From positions 1 through 64,000 of the forward strand of contig JAPPEU010000061.1 of NCBI GenBank assembly GCA_028875245.1: 64,000 bases of DNA, in the 5' to 3' direction. Within the stretch, counting starts at the first letter, position 1; each line of letters starts with the position of its first letter. Positions 34,386 to 42,076 of this stretch are shown piece after piece. The position numbers and the translations under genes are program-made. The DNA is from Chloroflexota bacterium (GTDB taxonomy: Bacteria; Chloroflexota; Anaerolineae; Aggregatilineales; Phototrophicaceae). The notes beneath the pieces are model-generated. The model did no database searches, was not told where the DNA came from, and saw only the letters and a list, made by a program, of their open reading frames with translations.

Positions 34386-36041
34386 ATGGCGATGTTCTCC
34401 GCGCTTAATCGCGCGCTCGGCGCAAGGCGCAGCCGGCTGCTGCTGGATAATCTGACGGCCTATCTATTCCTGGCGCCTGCGGGGCTGCTGATCCTGCTAT
34501 TCGGCATATTCCCGGTGGCATTCGCCTTCTTCGTCAGCCTGCATCGCTGGCGGCGCTTCCCCGACCATTATGTCGGCCTGGCCAATTACGAAAAAGCGCT
34601 TGGCAACCTGGGCTACATTCTCTTTTTCTGGCTGGCGCTGCTGGCGTTCGCCGCGGCGGCGATGATGGCCAAGCGCCTGCTGCGGACGCTGCGGACATCC
34701 AACGACGATCGCCGTTTCGCCAGCTTGCTAGCCGGCCTGCTCTGTGGCTATGCCGCCCTTCTCGCCATCGACTGGCTCTTCAAGCTGATACCGGTCATCA
34801 TGCTGATCCCGCGGCAGGTGCGCGGCCAGAACACTTCGCTGGCGCTGTTCATGGAAAAGCTGGGCGAGAGCTTCTCCAGCCCCGCTGTAGCGGCCGCCGG
34901 CAATCTTCTGCTGGGTGGCCTCATTGTTACCGCCCTGGTCATCGCGCTGGTTGCCTGGCGCTTCCGCAGTGCGCAGAGCGCTCAACTTGCTTCCGCCGGC
35001 GGGATTACAACCGTGCTGCTCATATCGGCGAGTTTCCTGCTGCAGCTCACGGTCTCGGAAACGGAGGCGGCCATCGCCGCGGCCCGCGAGACGGGCGAGT
35101 CGCTGCCGATCTGGTCGCAGCTGGTTTTCATCAGCGCGGGGCTCGCCTTGATCGCCGCCGCCTGGCTGATTTTCCGACGCGGCATCAAGACCTACGAAAA
35201 CAGGCGTTTCGCCATGCTGCTCGTCGGCGGGCTGATGCTGGCGGTGGGCGGCTATCTGCTGATGGCGGAAGCGCCAGCGGCCCTGGCGGCAGCTGATGAC
35301 GACCTGCTGCAAGGCTTCTGGATTACCATCATGTACGCGATGGGCACCGTGCCCGTTCAACTGTCGATTGGCCTGCTGCTCGCTTATCTGCTCTTTCAGC
35401 CGATACGCTTCCGCGCCTTTTTCCGCATGGTCTATTTCATCCCTTATATCACACCCTTCGTCGCCACGTCGATCGTCTTCCGCATCATCTTTGAAGCCGG
35501 CAAACATGCCCCGGCCAATCGCATCATCAGCCTCGTCGGGATTGAACCGCAGCGCTGGATTCTGGAGCGCTCGACCATTGGCGGTCTGCTGGGCTTGCCC
35601 GATTTCCTGGCGGGGCCTAGCCTGGCTTTGATCGTCATCATGATCTACTCGACCTGGACCTACATCGGTTACGACGCGGTGATTTTTCTGGCCGGCCTGG
35701 GCAATATTCCCGGCGAACTCTACGAGGCCGCGCGCATCGACGGCGCCAGCGGCTGGCGCATCTTCCGCCACATCACGCTGCCGCTGCTTTCGCCGACGGT
35801 ATTCTTTCTGTCCCTGGTGGCGATCATTGGCACCTTCCAAGCCTTCACCCAAATTTGGATCTTGCGCACCGGCGCGGTTGGCAATCGCGTCAATACGGCG
35901 AGCGTTTATATCTTCGACGAGCTGCAGAACAGCAACCGCTACGGTTATGCCTCGTCGATGGCCTTTGTCCTATTCGCCTTGATTCTGCTGATGACGCTGT
36001 TCCAGAACCGGATTATGGGGAGGCGCGTCTTTTATGGCTAG
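34386..36041 (+). CDS. Sugar ABC transporter permease (MalF type) with a large extra membrane insert
   Basis: 551 aa. TM1 (AYLFLAPAGLLILLFGIFPV) is followed by an insert of about 230 residues with roughly six predicted helices (e.g. YILFFWLALLAFAAAAMMA, NLLLGGLIVTALVIALVAW, LVFISAGLALIAAAWLIF), then the normal permease core (about 305-551): FWITIMYAMGTVPVQLSIG, MVYFIPYITPFVATSIVF and the EAA loop LYEAARIDGASGWRIFRHI. Normal CUT1 permeases are ~300 aa; E. coli MalF has a periplasmic loop at a similar place, but a hydrophobic insert is different. A TATACT box at 34351 may be its promoter. Overlaps the next gene by 8 bases. Confidence 0.88.
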   Translation: MAMFSALNRALGARRSRLLLDNLTAYLFLAPAGLLILLFGIFPVAFAFFVSLHRWRRFPDHYVGLANYEKALGNLGYILFFWLALLAFAAAAMMAKRLLRTLRTSNDDRRFASLLAGLLCGYAALLAIDWLFKLIPVIMLIPRQVRGQNTSLALFMEKLGESFSSPAVAAAGNLLLGGLIVTALVIALVAWRFRSAQSAQLASAGGITTVLLISASFLLQLTVSETEAAIAAARETGESLPIWSQLVFISAGLALIAAAWLIFRRGIKTYENRRFAMLLVGGLMLAVGGYLLMAEAPAALAAADDDLLQGFWITIMYAMGTVPVQLSIGLLLAYLLFQPIRFRAFFRMVYFIPYITPFVATSIVFRIIFEAGKHAPANRIISLVGIEPQRWILERSTIGGLLGLPDFLAGPSLALIVIMIYSTWTYIGYDAVIFLAGLGNIPGELYEAARIDGASGWRIFRHITLPLLSPTVFFLSLVAIIGTFQAFTQIWILRTGAVGNRVNTASVYIFDELQNSNRYGYASSMAFVLFALILLMTLFQNRIMGRRVFYG

Positions 36042-37011
36042 CGCTGGCGAAGGCTCAAGCGCCGCGGCAATGCAACAGCCGCCGCTTCAAGGTCCGCGGC
36101 AGCGGGTTTCCCTCGGCGCCCTCGGCATCTATGCCCTGCTCTTCGCCGGGGTTCTGATCGCCGTTGGTCCCTTTCTCTGGATGATCAGCGCTTCGTTCAT
36201 GACCATCAGCGAAGTGAACTTGACGCGCCTGCTGCCGGAGAATCTGCTCTGGGAGAATTACGCGACCGCATTGCGCCGCGCCAACTTCCTGGACATCGAG
36301 ATCGCGACAGATCCGCAGACCGGCGTTCTCCAATCGCTGAGCGTCTCCGGTTATATCTGGAACAGCGTGCGCATCACGCTGATTACGGTGCTCGGCTCGC
36401 TGACGGTTTGCATCCCGGCCGCTTATGCCTTCGCGCGCATGAAGTTTGTCGGCCGTGATTTCATCTTCGCGCTTTTCCTCTCCACGATGATGATTCCCGG
36501 CATCGTCATGCTGATACCCCATCTACTGACGGTCATTTGGTTGGGCCGCCTGAGCGAGAGCCTGTTCGGGCCGGCCGGCACCTGGTTCAACAACTGGCCC
36601 GCGCTGACCATCCCGTTCTTCGCTTCGGTATTCAACATTTTTCTCCTGCGCCAGTTTTTCATCCAGATTCCCAATGACCTGTGGGAAGCGGCGCGCATTG
36701 ATGGCGCCGGGCACCCGCGATTCCTGGTGAGCGTCGTGCTGCCGCTCTCCAAAGCGCCGATCATGACGATCGTCACGCTGGGATTCATCGGCTCCTGGAA
36801 CGCGCTGATGTGGCCGCTGCTGGTGACCATCAACGACGAATGGCGCCCGATCGCGGTCGGCTTGTCCAATTTTGTGACGGCTGACACGCCGGGAGACCTG
36901 AACCTGCAGATGGCGGCGTCGGTGATCACGGTCGTTCCCATTCTGATACTCTATTTCGTGGCGCAAAAGCAGTTCACCGAGGGCATCGCCCAAACCGGAA
37001 TTCGAGGATAG
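36034..37011 (+). CDS. Sugar ABC transporter permease (MalG type)
   Basis: 325 aa. Six helices in the usual layout: YALLFAGVLIAVGPFLWMIS at the start, SVRITLITVLGSLTVCIPAAYAFARMKF, FALFLSTMMIPGIVMLIPHL, IPFFASVFNIFLLRQFFIQ, the EAA loop DLWEAARIDGAGHPRFLVSV, and a last helix near the C-terminus. Partner of the permease at 34386. No ATPase gene is in the operon, so a shared MsiK-like ATPase encoded elsewhere is inferred. Confidence 0.93.
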   Translation: MASAGEGSSAAAMQQPPLQGPRQRVSLGALGIYALLFAGVLIAVGPFLWMISASFMTISEVNLTRLLPENLLWENYATALRRANFLDIEIATDPQTGVLQSLSVSGYIWNSVRITLITVLGSLTVCIPAAYAFARMKFVGRDFIFALFLSTMMIPGIVMLIPHLLTVIWLGRLSESLFGPAGTWFNNWPALTIPFFASVFNIFLLRQFFIQIPNDLWEAARIDGAGHPRFLVSVVLPLSKAPIMTIVTLGFIGSWNALMWPLLVTINDEWRPIAVGLSNFVTADTPGDLNLQMAASVITVVPILILYFVAQKQFTEGIAQTGIRG

Positions 37012-37127
37012 CAAGGCACTCTCCATAGCGCGTGAGCCGTGATAAACTGTTAGCAGTTGGATCCATCCGCCGGCCCGACGCGGCCAATCACCCGGAGATT
37101 CCATTGATTAAAGAAGGAGTAATTCAC

Positions 37128-38468
37128 ATGTACCGATTTCTGCTCGTGATACTGTTCTTGCTTGCTGCGGCGCTTCCCGCCGTTCTGGCGCAGAGCGACA
37201 TGAATTATGATGGCGTTGATCCCAGTGGACAGACGGTCGTCTACTGGCATCAATACTCCGACGACAGCTCACAAGCCGAGACGATGACAGCGCTCATTGA
37301 CGACTTCAACGAGAGCAATGAGTACGGCATCACGGTCGAAGCGATCCATCAGGGCAGCTACAGTCCCATCCAGGATCTGATGAATACGGCGATATTGTCC
37401 GGCGAGCTGCCGAATCTTGTCGCCGGTTACGCCAATGCCGTCGCCGGTTGGGCGAATGAGGGCGTCGTGGTCGATATCAACCTCTTGCTCAACAGCCCGC
37501 AATGGGGCATCCCGCCCGATGAACAGCAGAATCTGAACTTCGATCTGTTGGATGTCAATCAATTGGATTACCCGCCTTTCTACGGGATGCGGGTCGCCTG
37601 GGCCAATCAAAACTCGCTCAATGTCTTCTACACCAATCTGGATATCGTCGAGTCCCTGGGCTTCGAGCGGCGCTCGCCCCAAACCCTGGCCGAGTTTGAG
37701 GAGATCGCCTGTGCCGCCGGCGCCAGCGAACTGTATGAAGGCTATCCGCTGGACACGGGCACCTCGCACTTCGAGAGCTTCGTCGCCGCCCATGGCGGGG
37801 CGATCTACGATGGCGACTCCGATGCCTACATCTTTGAATCCGATGAAGTTGTCGCCACTATGGAGCTGTTCACGCGCATGCTCGAGAACAACTGCGCCTA
37901 TCTCTTTGCCGAGCGCTACCAAAACACCGGCGATTTCTCCATCGGCGTCACGCCCTTCGCCGCCAGCAGCTCGGCCGGCATTCCCTTCATCACCTGGGAC
38001 GCCGCCACCGCCGAGATGACCGATGAATGGGTCGTCACCGCATTCCCGGGCGCGGAAGACATCGGCGCGACAATTCAGCTATTCGTGCCCAGTCAAGCTA
38101 TCCTGACCGCAACGCCGGAAGCGGAGTTGGCCACCTGGCTCTTCGTGAAGTACCTGGCCGGAAAGGACGCGCAGTTGGCCTGGTCCGGCGCCACCGGTTA
38201 CTTCAGCATCCGCAATGACATTGAGGTGACCGAAGCCGATTTCACTGAGCCGCGCATGCCCTATGCCCGCTTCGTGGAAGTCAGCGGCATCCTGGGCGAT
38301 GAATCGGTCAGCGTCTACTCATCGCCGGGCCTGCCGAGCTACAGCGCCGTGCGCGGAATCGTGCCCAATGTTATCGCCGAGGTCGTAAATGGCGACGCCG
38401 CCCCGGCCGATGCCCTGGCCGAGCTCAATGCGGAAGCGGCTGAACTGCACGACGAACTTGACAGCTAA
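37128..38468 (+). CDS. Sugar ABC transporter substrate-binding protein (cluster B, CUT1)
   Basis: 446 aa. Signal peptide YRFLLVILFLLAAALPAVLA then QSD; an AAGGAG site eight bases before ATG 37128 fixes the start (the frame extends to 37032 without merit). Extracellular solute-binding family 1: GQTVVYWHQYSDDSSQAETM, LPNLVAGYANAVAGWANEGV, LNVFYTNLDIVESLGFE and ATWLFVKYLAGKDAQLAWS. Likely binds an oligosaccharide. Ends with a rho-independent terminator 23 bases downstream. Confidence 0.92.
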   Translation: MYRFLLVILFLLAAALPAVLAQSDMNYDGVDPSGQTVVYWHQYSDDSSQAETMTALIDDFNESNEYGITVEAIHQGSYSPIQDLMNTAILSGELPNLVAGYANAVAGWANEGVVVDINLLLNSPQWGIPPDEQQNLNFDLLDVNQLDYPPFYGMRVAWANQNSLNVFYTNLDIVESLGFERRSPQTLAEFEEIACAAGASELYEGYPLDTGTSHFESFVAAHGGAIYDGDSDAYIFESDEVVATMELFTRMLENNCAYLFAERYQNTGDFSIGVTPFAASSSAGIPFITWDAATAEMTDEWVVTAFPGAEDIGATIQLFVPSQAILTATPEAELATWLFVKYLAGKDAQLAWSGATGYFSIRNDIEVTEADFTEPRMPYARFVEVSGILGDESVSVYSSPGLPSYSAVRGIVPNVIAEVVNGDAAPADALAELNAEAAELHDELDS

Positions 38469-38490
38469 TTGGTCAAGACCCAGCAGCAAT

Positions 38491-38527
38491 GAAGCCTCGT
38501 CATCCGGCGGGGCTTCACTTTTCCTCA
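38491..38527 (+). terminator. Rho-independent terminator of the sugar ABC operon
   Basis: GAAGCCTCG pairs with CGGGGCTTC (9 bp, one G-T) around an 8-base loop, followed by ACTTTTCCTC. Confidence 0.7.
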
Positions 38528-38628
38528 TTTGCTGCTAGCGTTTAGGCTTAAGGCGCCACAAAGATTGACCATTTCTTCAGTCAAGAGTGCCTCGGCGAAA
38601 GTCAAGCAATCTTTGGCCGCGCTGGCAA

Positions 38629-38657
38629 TTGACGCGCCGAATATTGTATGCTATAGT
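38629..38657 (+). promoter_or_regulatory. Predicted rho promoter
   Basis: TTGACG (38629-38634), exact 17-base spacer, TATAGT (38652-38657). The transcript would have a ~200-base leader before rho; such leaders can serve Rho autoregulation, but no specific site is claimed. Confidence 0.65.
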
Positions 38658-38862
38658 GAGCGTCGAACTGATTTATTCCACTAGCTTGCCTGAAACTTTT
38701 AGATGCGCGGGATGTCGGCGACCTCGCCGGGCATTGCGCATGACCTGCCACGTAAGCTACGAACGGAGAGTTTCCCTCCGATTGCCAAACAGGAAACATT
38801 TGAAGACAAATGGCGCCACTGCCGCCTGCCGCGTCGCGGCCAAGTATTCCAGGAAGAACTGA

Positions 38863-40131
38863 ATGAACATCGCGAATCTTGAAGCAAAAACGCTGCCTGA
38901 ACTGCGGACTATGGCTCGCAGCCAAAACGTGCCCCGCTTTAGCCGTCTGAAGAAGCAGGACCTCATCATCGGGCTGTTGCGTCAGGATGCCGAGCAGCGC
39001 GGGCACCAATTGCGCGGCGGCGTCTTGGAAGTCGTCGACGACGGCATCGGTTTCCTGCGCGCGGAAGGTTATCTCCCGGGCAAAAACGACATCTACGTCA
39101 GCCAGACGCAAATCAAAAAGTTTGGCCTGCGCACGGGGGACATGGTGATCGGGCAAGTGCGCCCGCCAAAAGACACCGAACGCTATTATGGCTTGCTGCG
39201 CGTCGACGCCGTCAACGGGCTGAACCCGCATGAAGTCAAACATCGCCCCAATTTCGAGCGGCTCACGCCGATCTTCCCCGAGGTGCGCTTCAACCTGGAG
39301 ACCTTGCCGCGCATCATGTCCACGCGCATGTTGAATCTCATCGCCCCGGTCGGCTTCGGCCAGCGCGGTTTGATCGTCTCGCCGCCGAAAGCGGGCAAAA
39401 CAACTGTGCTGAAGGATATCGCCAACGCCATCAGCACCAACTATCCCGAAGTGCACCTGATGATGGCGCTCATTGGCGAACGGCCGGAAGAAGTGACCGA
39501 TATGGACCGCTCGGTCGATGCCGAAGTGATCGCCTCCACATTTGATGACCCGGTGCATCACCACGTCCGCGTCGCCGAGATGGCGCTGGAGCGAGCCAAA
39601 CGCCTGGTGGAAGTCAAACGTCATGTCGTGATGATGCTGGATAGCGTCACGCGGCTGGCGCGCGCTTACAACCTCGTCGTGCCGACCAGCGGCCGCACGC
39701 TCTCCGGCGGGCTCGATCCGTCGGCCATCCACCCGCCCAAGCGGCTTTTTGGCGCCGCCCGCAATGTCGAAGAAGGCGGCAGCCTCACCATCGTCGCCAC
39801 CTGCCTGGTGAATACCGGCAGCAAGATGGACGATGTGATCTACGAAGAATTCAAAGGCACCGGCAATATGGAGCTGCACCTCAGCCGCAAGCTGCAGGAA
39901 CGGCGCATCTTCCCCGCCTTCGATATCGAGCAGTCCTCGACGCGGCGCGAAGAATTGCTGCTCGGGCCCGATGTTTTGCAGCGCGTCTACACGATGCGCC
40001 GCATGTGGTCCCACCTGGCGGAACAGCCCGAGGGCATCGTCGGCGCCACCGAGCAGCTGCTGCACAACTTCCGCCTCTATGACACGAACGAGGAATTCCT
40101 CAACAGCCTGCATGGCGGCAACGGCCGCTAG
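38863..40131 (+). CDS. rho: Transcription termination factor Rho
   Basis: 422 aa. N-terminal helix bundle ([29 protein letters not shown]); OB-fold RNA site ([35 protein letters not shown]); Walker [27 protein letters not shown] (Walker-associated); Walker [17 protein letters not shown]; and Q/R-loop regions [13 protein letters not shown] and [23 protein letters not shown]. Lacks long inserts. Hexameric RNA helicase that ends transcription. AGGAAG precedes ATG 38863. Confidence 0.96.
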   Translation: MNIANLEAKTLPELRTMARSQNVPRFSRLKKQDLIIGLLRQDAEQRGHQLRGGVLEVVDDGIGFLRAEGYLPGKNDIYVSQTQIKKFGLRTGDMVIGQVRPPKDTERYYGLLRVDAVNGLNPHEVKHRPNFERLTPIFPEVRFNLETLPRIMSTRMLNLIAPVGFGQRGLIVSPPKAGKTTVLKDIANAISTNYPEVHLMMALIGERPEEVTDMDRSVDAEVIASTFDDPVHHHVRVAEMALERAKRLVEVKRHVVMMLDSVTRLARAYNLVVPTSGRTLSGGLDPSAIHPPKRLFGAARNVEEGGSLTIVATCLVNTGSKMDDVIYEEFKGTGNMELHLSRKLQERRIFPAFDIEQSSTRREELLLGPDVLQRVYTMRRMWSHLAEQPEGIVGATEQLLHNFRLYDTNEEFLNSLHGGNGR

Positions 40132-40134
40132 TAA

Positions 40135-40227
40135 TACGCGGCGCTGGCGCAGCAAATCATCGAGAATGAAATGCTCAACGGCGAGACGGTTCGCCTTGAT
40201 GGCGCCTTGCGGATGGGCAGCAGCTAA
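40135..40227 (+). pseudogene. Short orphan reading frame after rho, possible gene-end remnant
   Basis: Just after the rho stop a 30-codon open stretch without a clear start reads [19 protein letters not shown]..., ending at TAA 40227. Its pattern resembles the last turn of an AAA+ protease or Clp-type ATPase (a helix followed by GETVRLD), suggesting a deleted gene whose 3' end survives. Weak; may be chance. Confidence 0.25.
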
Positions 40228-40276
40228 AGCAGTCGCGAGCGAAAACTGACGATTTTCGACGAAATCAAAGAAATAG

Positions 40277-40305
40277 TTGACAAGCCGGCGCGGATGCGCT
40301 AAACT
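40277..40305 (+). promoter_or_regulatory. Promoter of the sulfate-reduction operon leader
   Basis: Perfect TTGACA (40277-40282), exact 17-base spacer, TAAACT (40300-40305). Predicted start near 40312, so the first leader ORF begins about 28 bases into the transcript, as in classical amino-acid attenuators. Confidence 0.7.
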
Positions 40306-40339
40306 GCCTGTCAAGTTGTGAAATCCTTTGAGATTGTCA

Positions 40340-40420
40340 ATGAACGTCACCTGTTGCGCCGCTTGTTGTTGTCAGATTCATCGACCTGGAGTCGTACGGC
40401 GCAGCCCTGCTAATTCGTGA
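40340..40420 (+). CDS. Cysteine-rich attenuator leader peptide 1
   Basis: 26 codons, too short for standard calling: MNVTCCAACCCQIHRPGVVR and then six more residues. Five of seven consecutive codons (40352-40372) are Cys. No function of the peptide itself is expected; its translation senses Cys-tRNA. Bases 40353-40361 inside the Cys run pair with 40397-40405 near its end (9 bp, one G-T), and 40391-40399 can instead pair with the 5' arm of the terminator at 40457. No strong SD is visible. It lies upstream of cysH and the siroheme/sulfite reductase genes, whose product is needed for cysteine. Confidence 0.75.
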   Translation: MNVTCCAACCCQIHRPGVVRRSPANS

Positions 40421-40468
40421 ATTCGCGATTGACACGCAGATAGCAGAAAAGAGATGCCCCGTGACGAC
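40391..40468 (+). promoter_or_regulatory. Antiterminator pairing of attenuator 1
   Basis: 40391-40395 (GTCGT) pairs with 40464-40468 (ACGAC), and 40396-40399 (ACGG) with 40459-40462 (CCGT): 9 bp with G40463 bulged. This helix takes the 5' arm and loop of the terminator. It excludes the helix between 40353-40361 and 40397-40405. By-eye pairing, not computed energies. Confidence 0.6.
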
Positions 40469-40480
40469 ACGGGGTTTTTT
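40457..40480 (+). terminator. Rho-independent terminator, attenuator 1
   Basis: CCCCGTG, loop ACGA, CACGGGG, then TTTTTT: a 7-bp GC-rich stem directly followed by six T. It lies between leader peptide 1 and leader peptide 2, inside the operon leader, so it must be read through for cysH to be made from the 40277 promoter. Confidence 0.88.
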
Positions 40481-40512
40481 GTTTGATACGCAGCGCAGGA
40501 GTTAGAGCAAGA

Positions 40513-40596
40513 ATGATCGCCAAGCTGATGACCTGTTGTCCCGTTTGTTGTTGTACCGTGCCAATTCGGCAGGGTTATCCGGGGCTGGCTCACTGA
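40513..40596 (+). CDS. Cysteine-rich attenuator leader peptide 2
   Basis: 27 codons: MIAKLMTCCPVCCCTVPIRQ then seven residues. AGGAG lies 12 bases before the ATG. Five of eight codons at 40534-40554 are Cys. The 24 bases 40531-40554 match 40349-40372 of leader 1 at 21 positions, keeping the TCCxxCCC pattern, which points to duplication or strong selection. Bases 40538-40543 in the Cys run can pair with 40580-40585, and the latter region belongs to the antiterminator. Located 102 bases before cysH. Confidence 0.78.
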   Translation: MIAKLMTCCPVCCCTVPIRQGYPGLAH

Positions 40597-40643
40597 CAGT
40601 GCCAGCAAACGTTCAGGAATCATGGGAGCGCTTCGGATAATCC
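40573..40643 (+). promoter_or_regulatory. Antiterminator pairing of attenuator 2
   Basis: 40573-40585 (GGTTATCCGGGGC) pairs with 40630-40643 (13 pairs, T40641 bulged, two G-T), taking both inner arms of the hairpin at 40627-40651. It excludes the 40538-40543 / 40580-40585 helix. By-eye pairing. Confidence 0.6.
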
Positions 40644-40661
40644 GAGGCGCTTCGTTGCTTT
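40627..40661 (+). terminator. Terminator-like hairpin, attenuator 2
   Basis: AGCGCTTCGGA, loop TAA, TCCGAGGCGCT (11 pairs, one G-T), followed by an interrupted T-rich tail TCGTTGCTTT. Weaker tail than attenuator 1, so it may act as a pause or leaky terminator. Confidence 0.6.
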
Positions 40662-40698
40662 AGGCGACGTTCAGACTGACTGTAATCCGGGAGACGCA

Positions 40699-41421
40699 AT
40701 GTTAAGATCACAAATTCAAAGCTATGCCAAGCAGTTTGAATCCGCCAGCCCGGGCGAGATTCTGTCCTGGGCGAGCGAAACCTTCGGCGACAGACTCGCC
40801 GTCGTCACCAGCTTTCAGGTCACCGGCATCGCTACCTTGCACATGATGCAGCGCATTGCGCCGCGCAGTCCCGTCTTGACGCTTGATACCGGCCTGCTCT
40901 TCCCGGAAACGCAGGACCTGATGGACGAGCTGGAAGCGCGTTTCGATCTCGATCTGCGCCGCGTCAAACCGCGGCAGACGCCAGCCCAGCAAGCGCGTGA
41001 TTATGGCGATCGCTTGTGGGAGCGCAATCCGGACCGATGCTGCCATATTCGCAAGACGATTCCCCTGCGGGACGCGTTGGTCGGCTTTGACGCCTGGATT
41101 GCCGGGCTGCGGCGCGATCAATCGCCAAACCGGGCGGGCACGCCAATCGTGAGCCGGGACGCGCGCAACGGCGCAATCAAAATCGCGCCTTTCGCCAATT
41201 GGACTGAAGACGAGGTTTGGGATTACATCCGTGCGCAGAACCTGCCTTATAACCGGCTGCACGATATCGGTTATCCCAGTATCGGCTGCTGGACTTGCAC
41301 CAATGCGGCAGCGGAAGACGAAGACCGCCGCAGCGGTCGTTGGTCCCGGCAAGGCAAAACCGAATGCGGCATTCATCTTCCGTTGGCGGCCGGCCCAGTG
41401 AGCGAGGCAATCAATGCCTGA
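40699..41421 (+). CDS. cysH: Assimilatory adenylyl-sulfate (APS) reductase
   Basis: 240 aa. The PAPS/APS-reductase fold starts ASETFGDRLAVVTSFQ; LTLDTGLLFPETQ binds nucleotide. The cysteine pairs CC (RCCHIRKTIPL) and CxxC (GCWTCTNAA) mark the [4Fe-4S] form that reduces APS; the catalytic Cys is in KTECGIHLP at the C-terminus. Reduces APS to sulfite with thioredoxin. First gene of the operon behind the double Cys attenuator; GGGAGACGC precedes the ATG. ATP sulfurylase is not in the window. Confidence 0.93.
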   Translation: MLRSQIQSYAKQFESASPGEILSWASETFGDRLAVVTSFQVTGIATLHMMQRIAPRSPVLTLDTGLLFPETQDLMDELEARFDLDLRRVKPRQTPAQQARDYGDRLWERNPDRCCHIRKTIPLRDALVGFDAWIAGLRRDQSPNRAGTPIVSRDARNGAIKIAPFANWTEDEVWDYIRAQNLPYNRLHDIGYPSIGCWTCTNAAAEDEDRRSGRWSRQGKTECGIHLPLAAGPVSEAINA

Positions 41422-42076
41422 GGCGCTCAACGGCTATCCCGTCCTGCTGCACTTGAAAGACAAGCCGGTTGCCGTCATCGGCGGCGGCGAGGTTGCGGCG
41501 CGCAAGGTTGAGCATCTGCTGAACGCGGGCGCGCGCGTCCTGCTGATCAGCCCCGAGATTAGCCCGGCGCTGGTCCAGCGTTACAATGCGGGCGATATCG
41601 TCTGGCTCCAGGCCGCCTATCAGCGCGACATGTTCCAGGAGTATATGCCTATCCTGGTCATCGCCGCGACCGACGACGAGCGGGTCAATCAGACGGTCGC
41701 CCAAGACGCGCATCGCATTCGCGCCCTGTGCAACGTGGCCAACGGCAGCACGGACGGCAGCGACTTCAGCAATATGGCGCAAATAGACCAGCCGCCGCTC
41801 ACCGTCGCCCTTAGCACGAGCGGAAAATCGCCGGCGCTTCTGCGCATGCTCAAAGCGAAGCTGGCCGCTGACATTGGCGAAGAATACAGCGTTCTCGCCG
41901 ACTGGCTGGGCGCGATTCGGCGAGACGCGCGGGCGGCCAAAGGAGCGCAGAAAGAACGTCAAGCGCTCTACGAGGCTATCCTGGATTCGGCGGTGCTGCC
42001 GCTGCTGCGCGCCGGCAAAACGGAGGAAGCGCGTCACGCCTTCAATCGAATCGTTCACGCAGGCATAACCACATGA
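41414..42076 (+). CDS. Precorrin-2 dehydrogenase / sirohydrochlorin ferrochelatase (CysG N-terminal type)
   Basis: 220 aa. LKDKPVAVIGGGEVAARKVEHLLNAGARVLLISPE is the NAD fold of the SirC/Met8 family; FSNMAQIDQPPLTVALSTSGKSPALLRMLKAKL is the diagnostic middle, and the C-terminus is helical. It oxidises precorrin-2 to sirohydrochlorin. Overlaps cysH by 8 bases and the next gene by 4 (ATGA), so translation is coupled. Provides siroheme for the sulfite reductase. Confidence 0.92.
   Translation: MPEALNGYPVLLHLKDKPVAVIGGGEVAARKVEHLLNAGARVLLISPEISPALVQRYNAGDIVWLQAAYQRDMFQEYMPILVIAATDDERVNQTVAQDAHRIRALCNVANGSTDGSDFSNMAQIDQPPLTVALSTSGKSPALLRMLKAKLAADIGEEYSVLADWLGAIRRDARAAKGAQKERQALYEAILDSAVLPLLRAGKTEEARHAFNRIVHAGITT

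Noticed and set aside
40429..40457. TTGACA as a second promoter inside the leader
   Set aside because: No acceptable -10 box lies 15-19 bases downstream (bases 40450-40460 read GAGATGCCC).
40699..41421. cysH as a PAPS reductase
   Set aside because: The CC and CxxC pairs for a [4Fe-4S] cluster are present, which marks APS-type rather than classic PAPS reductases.
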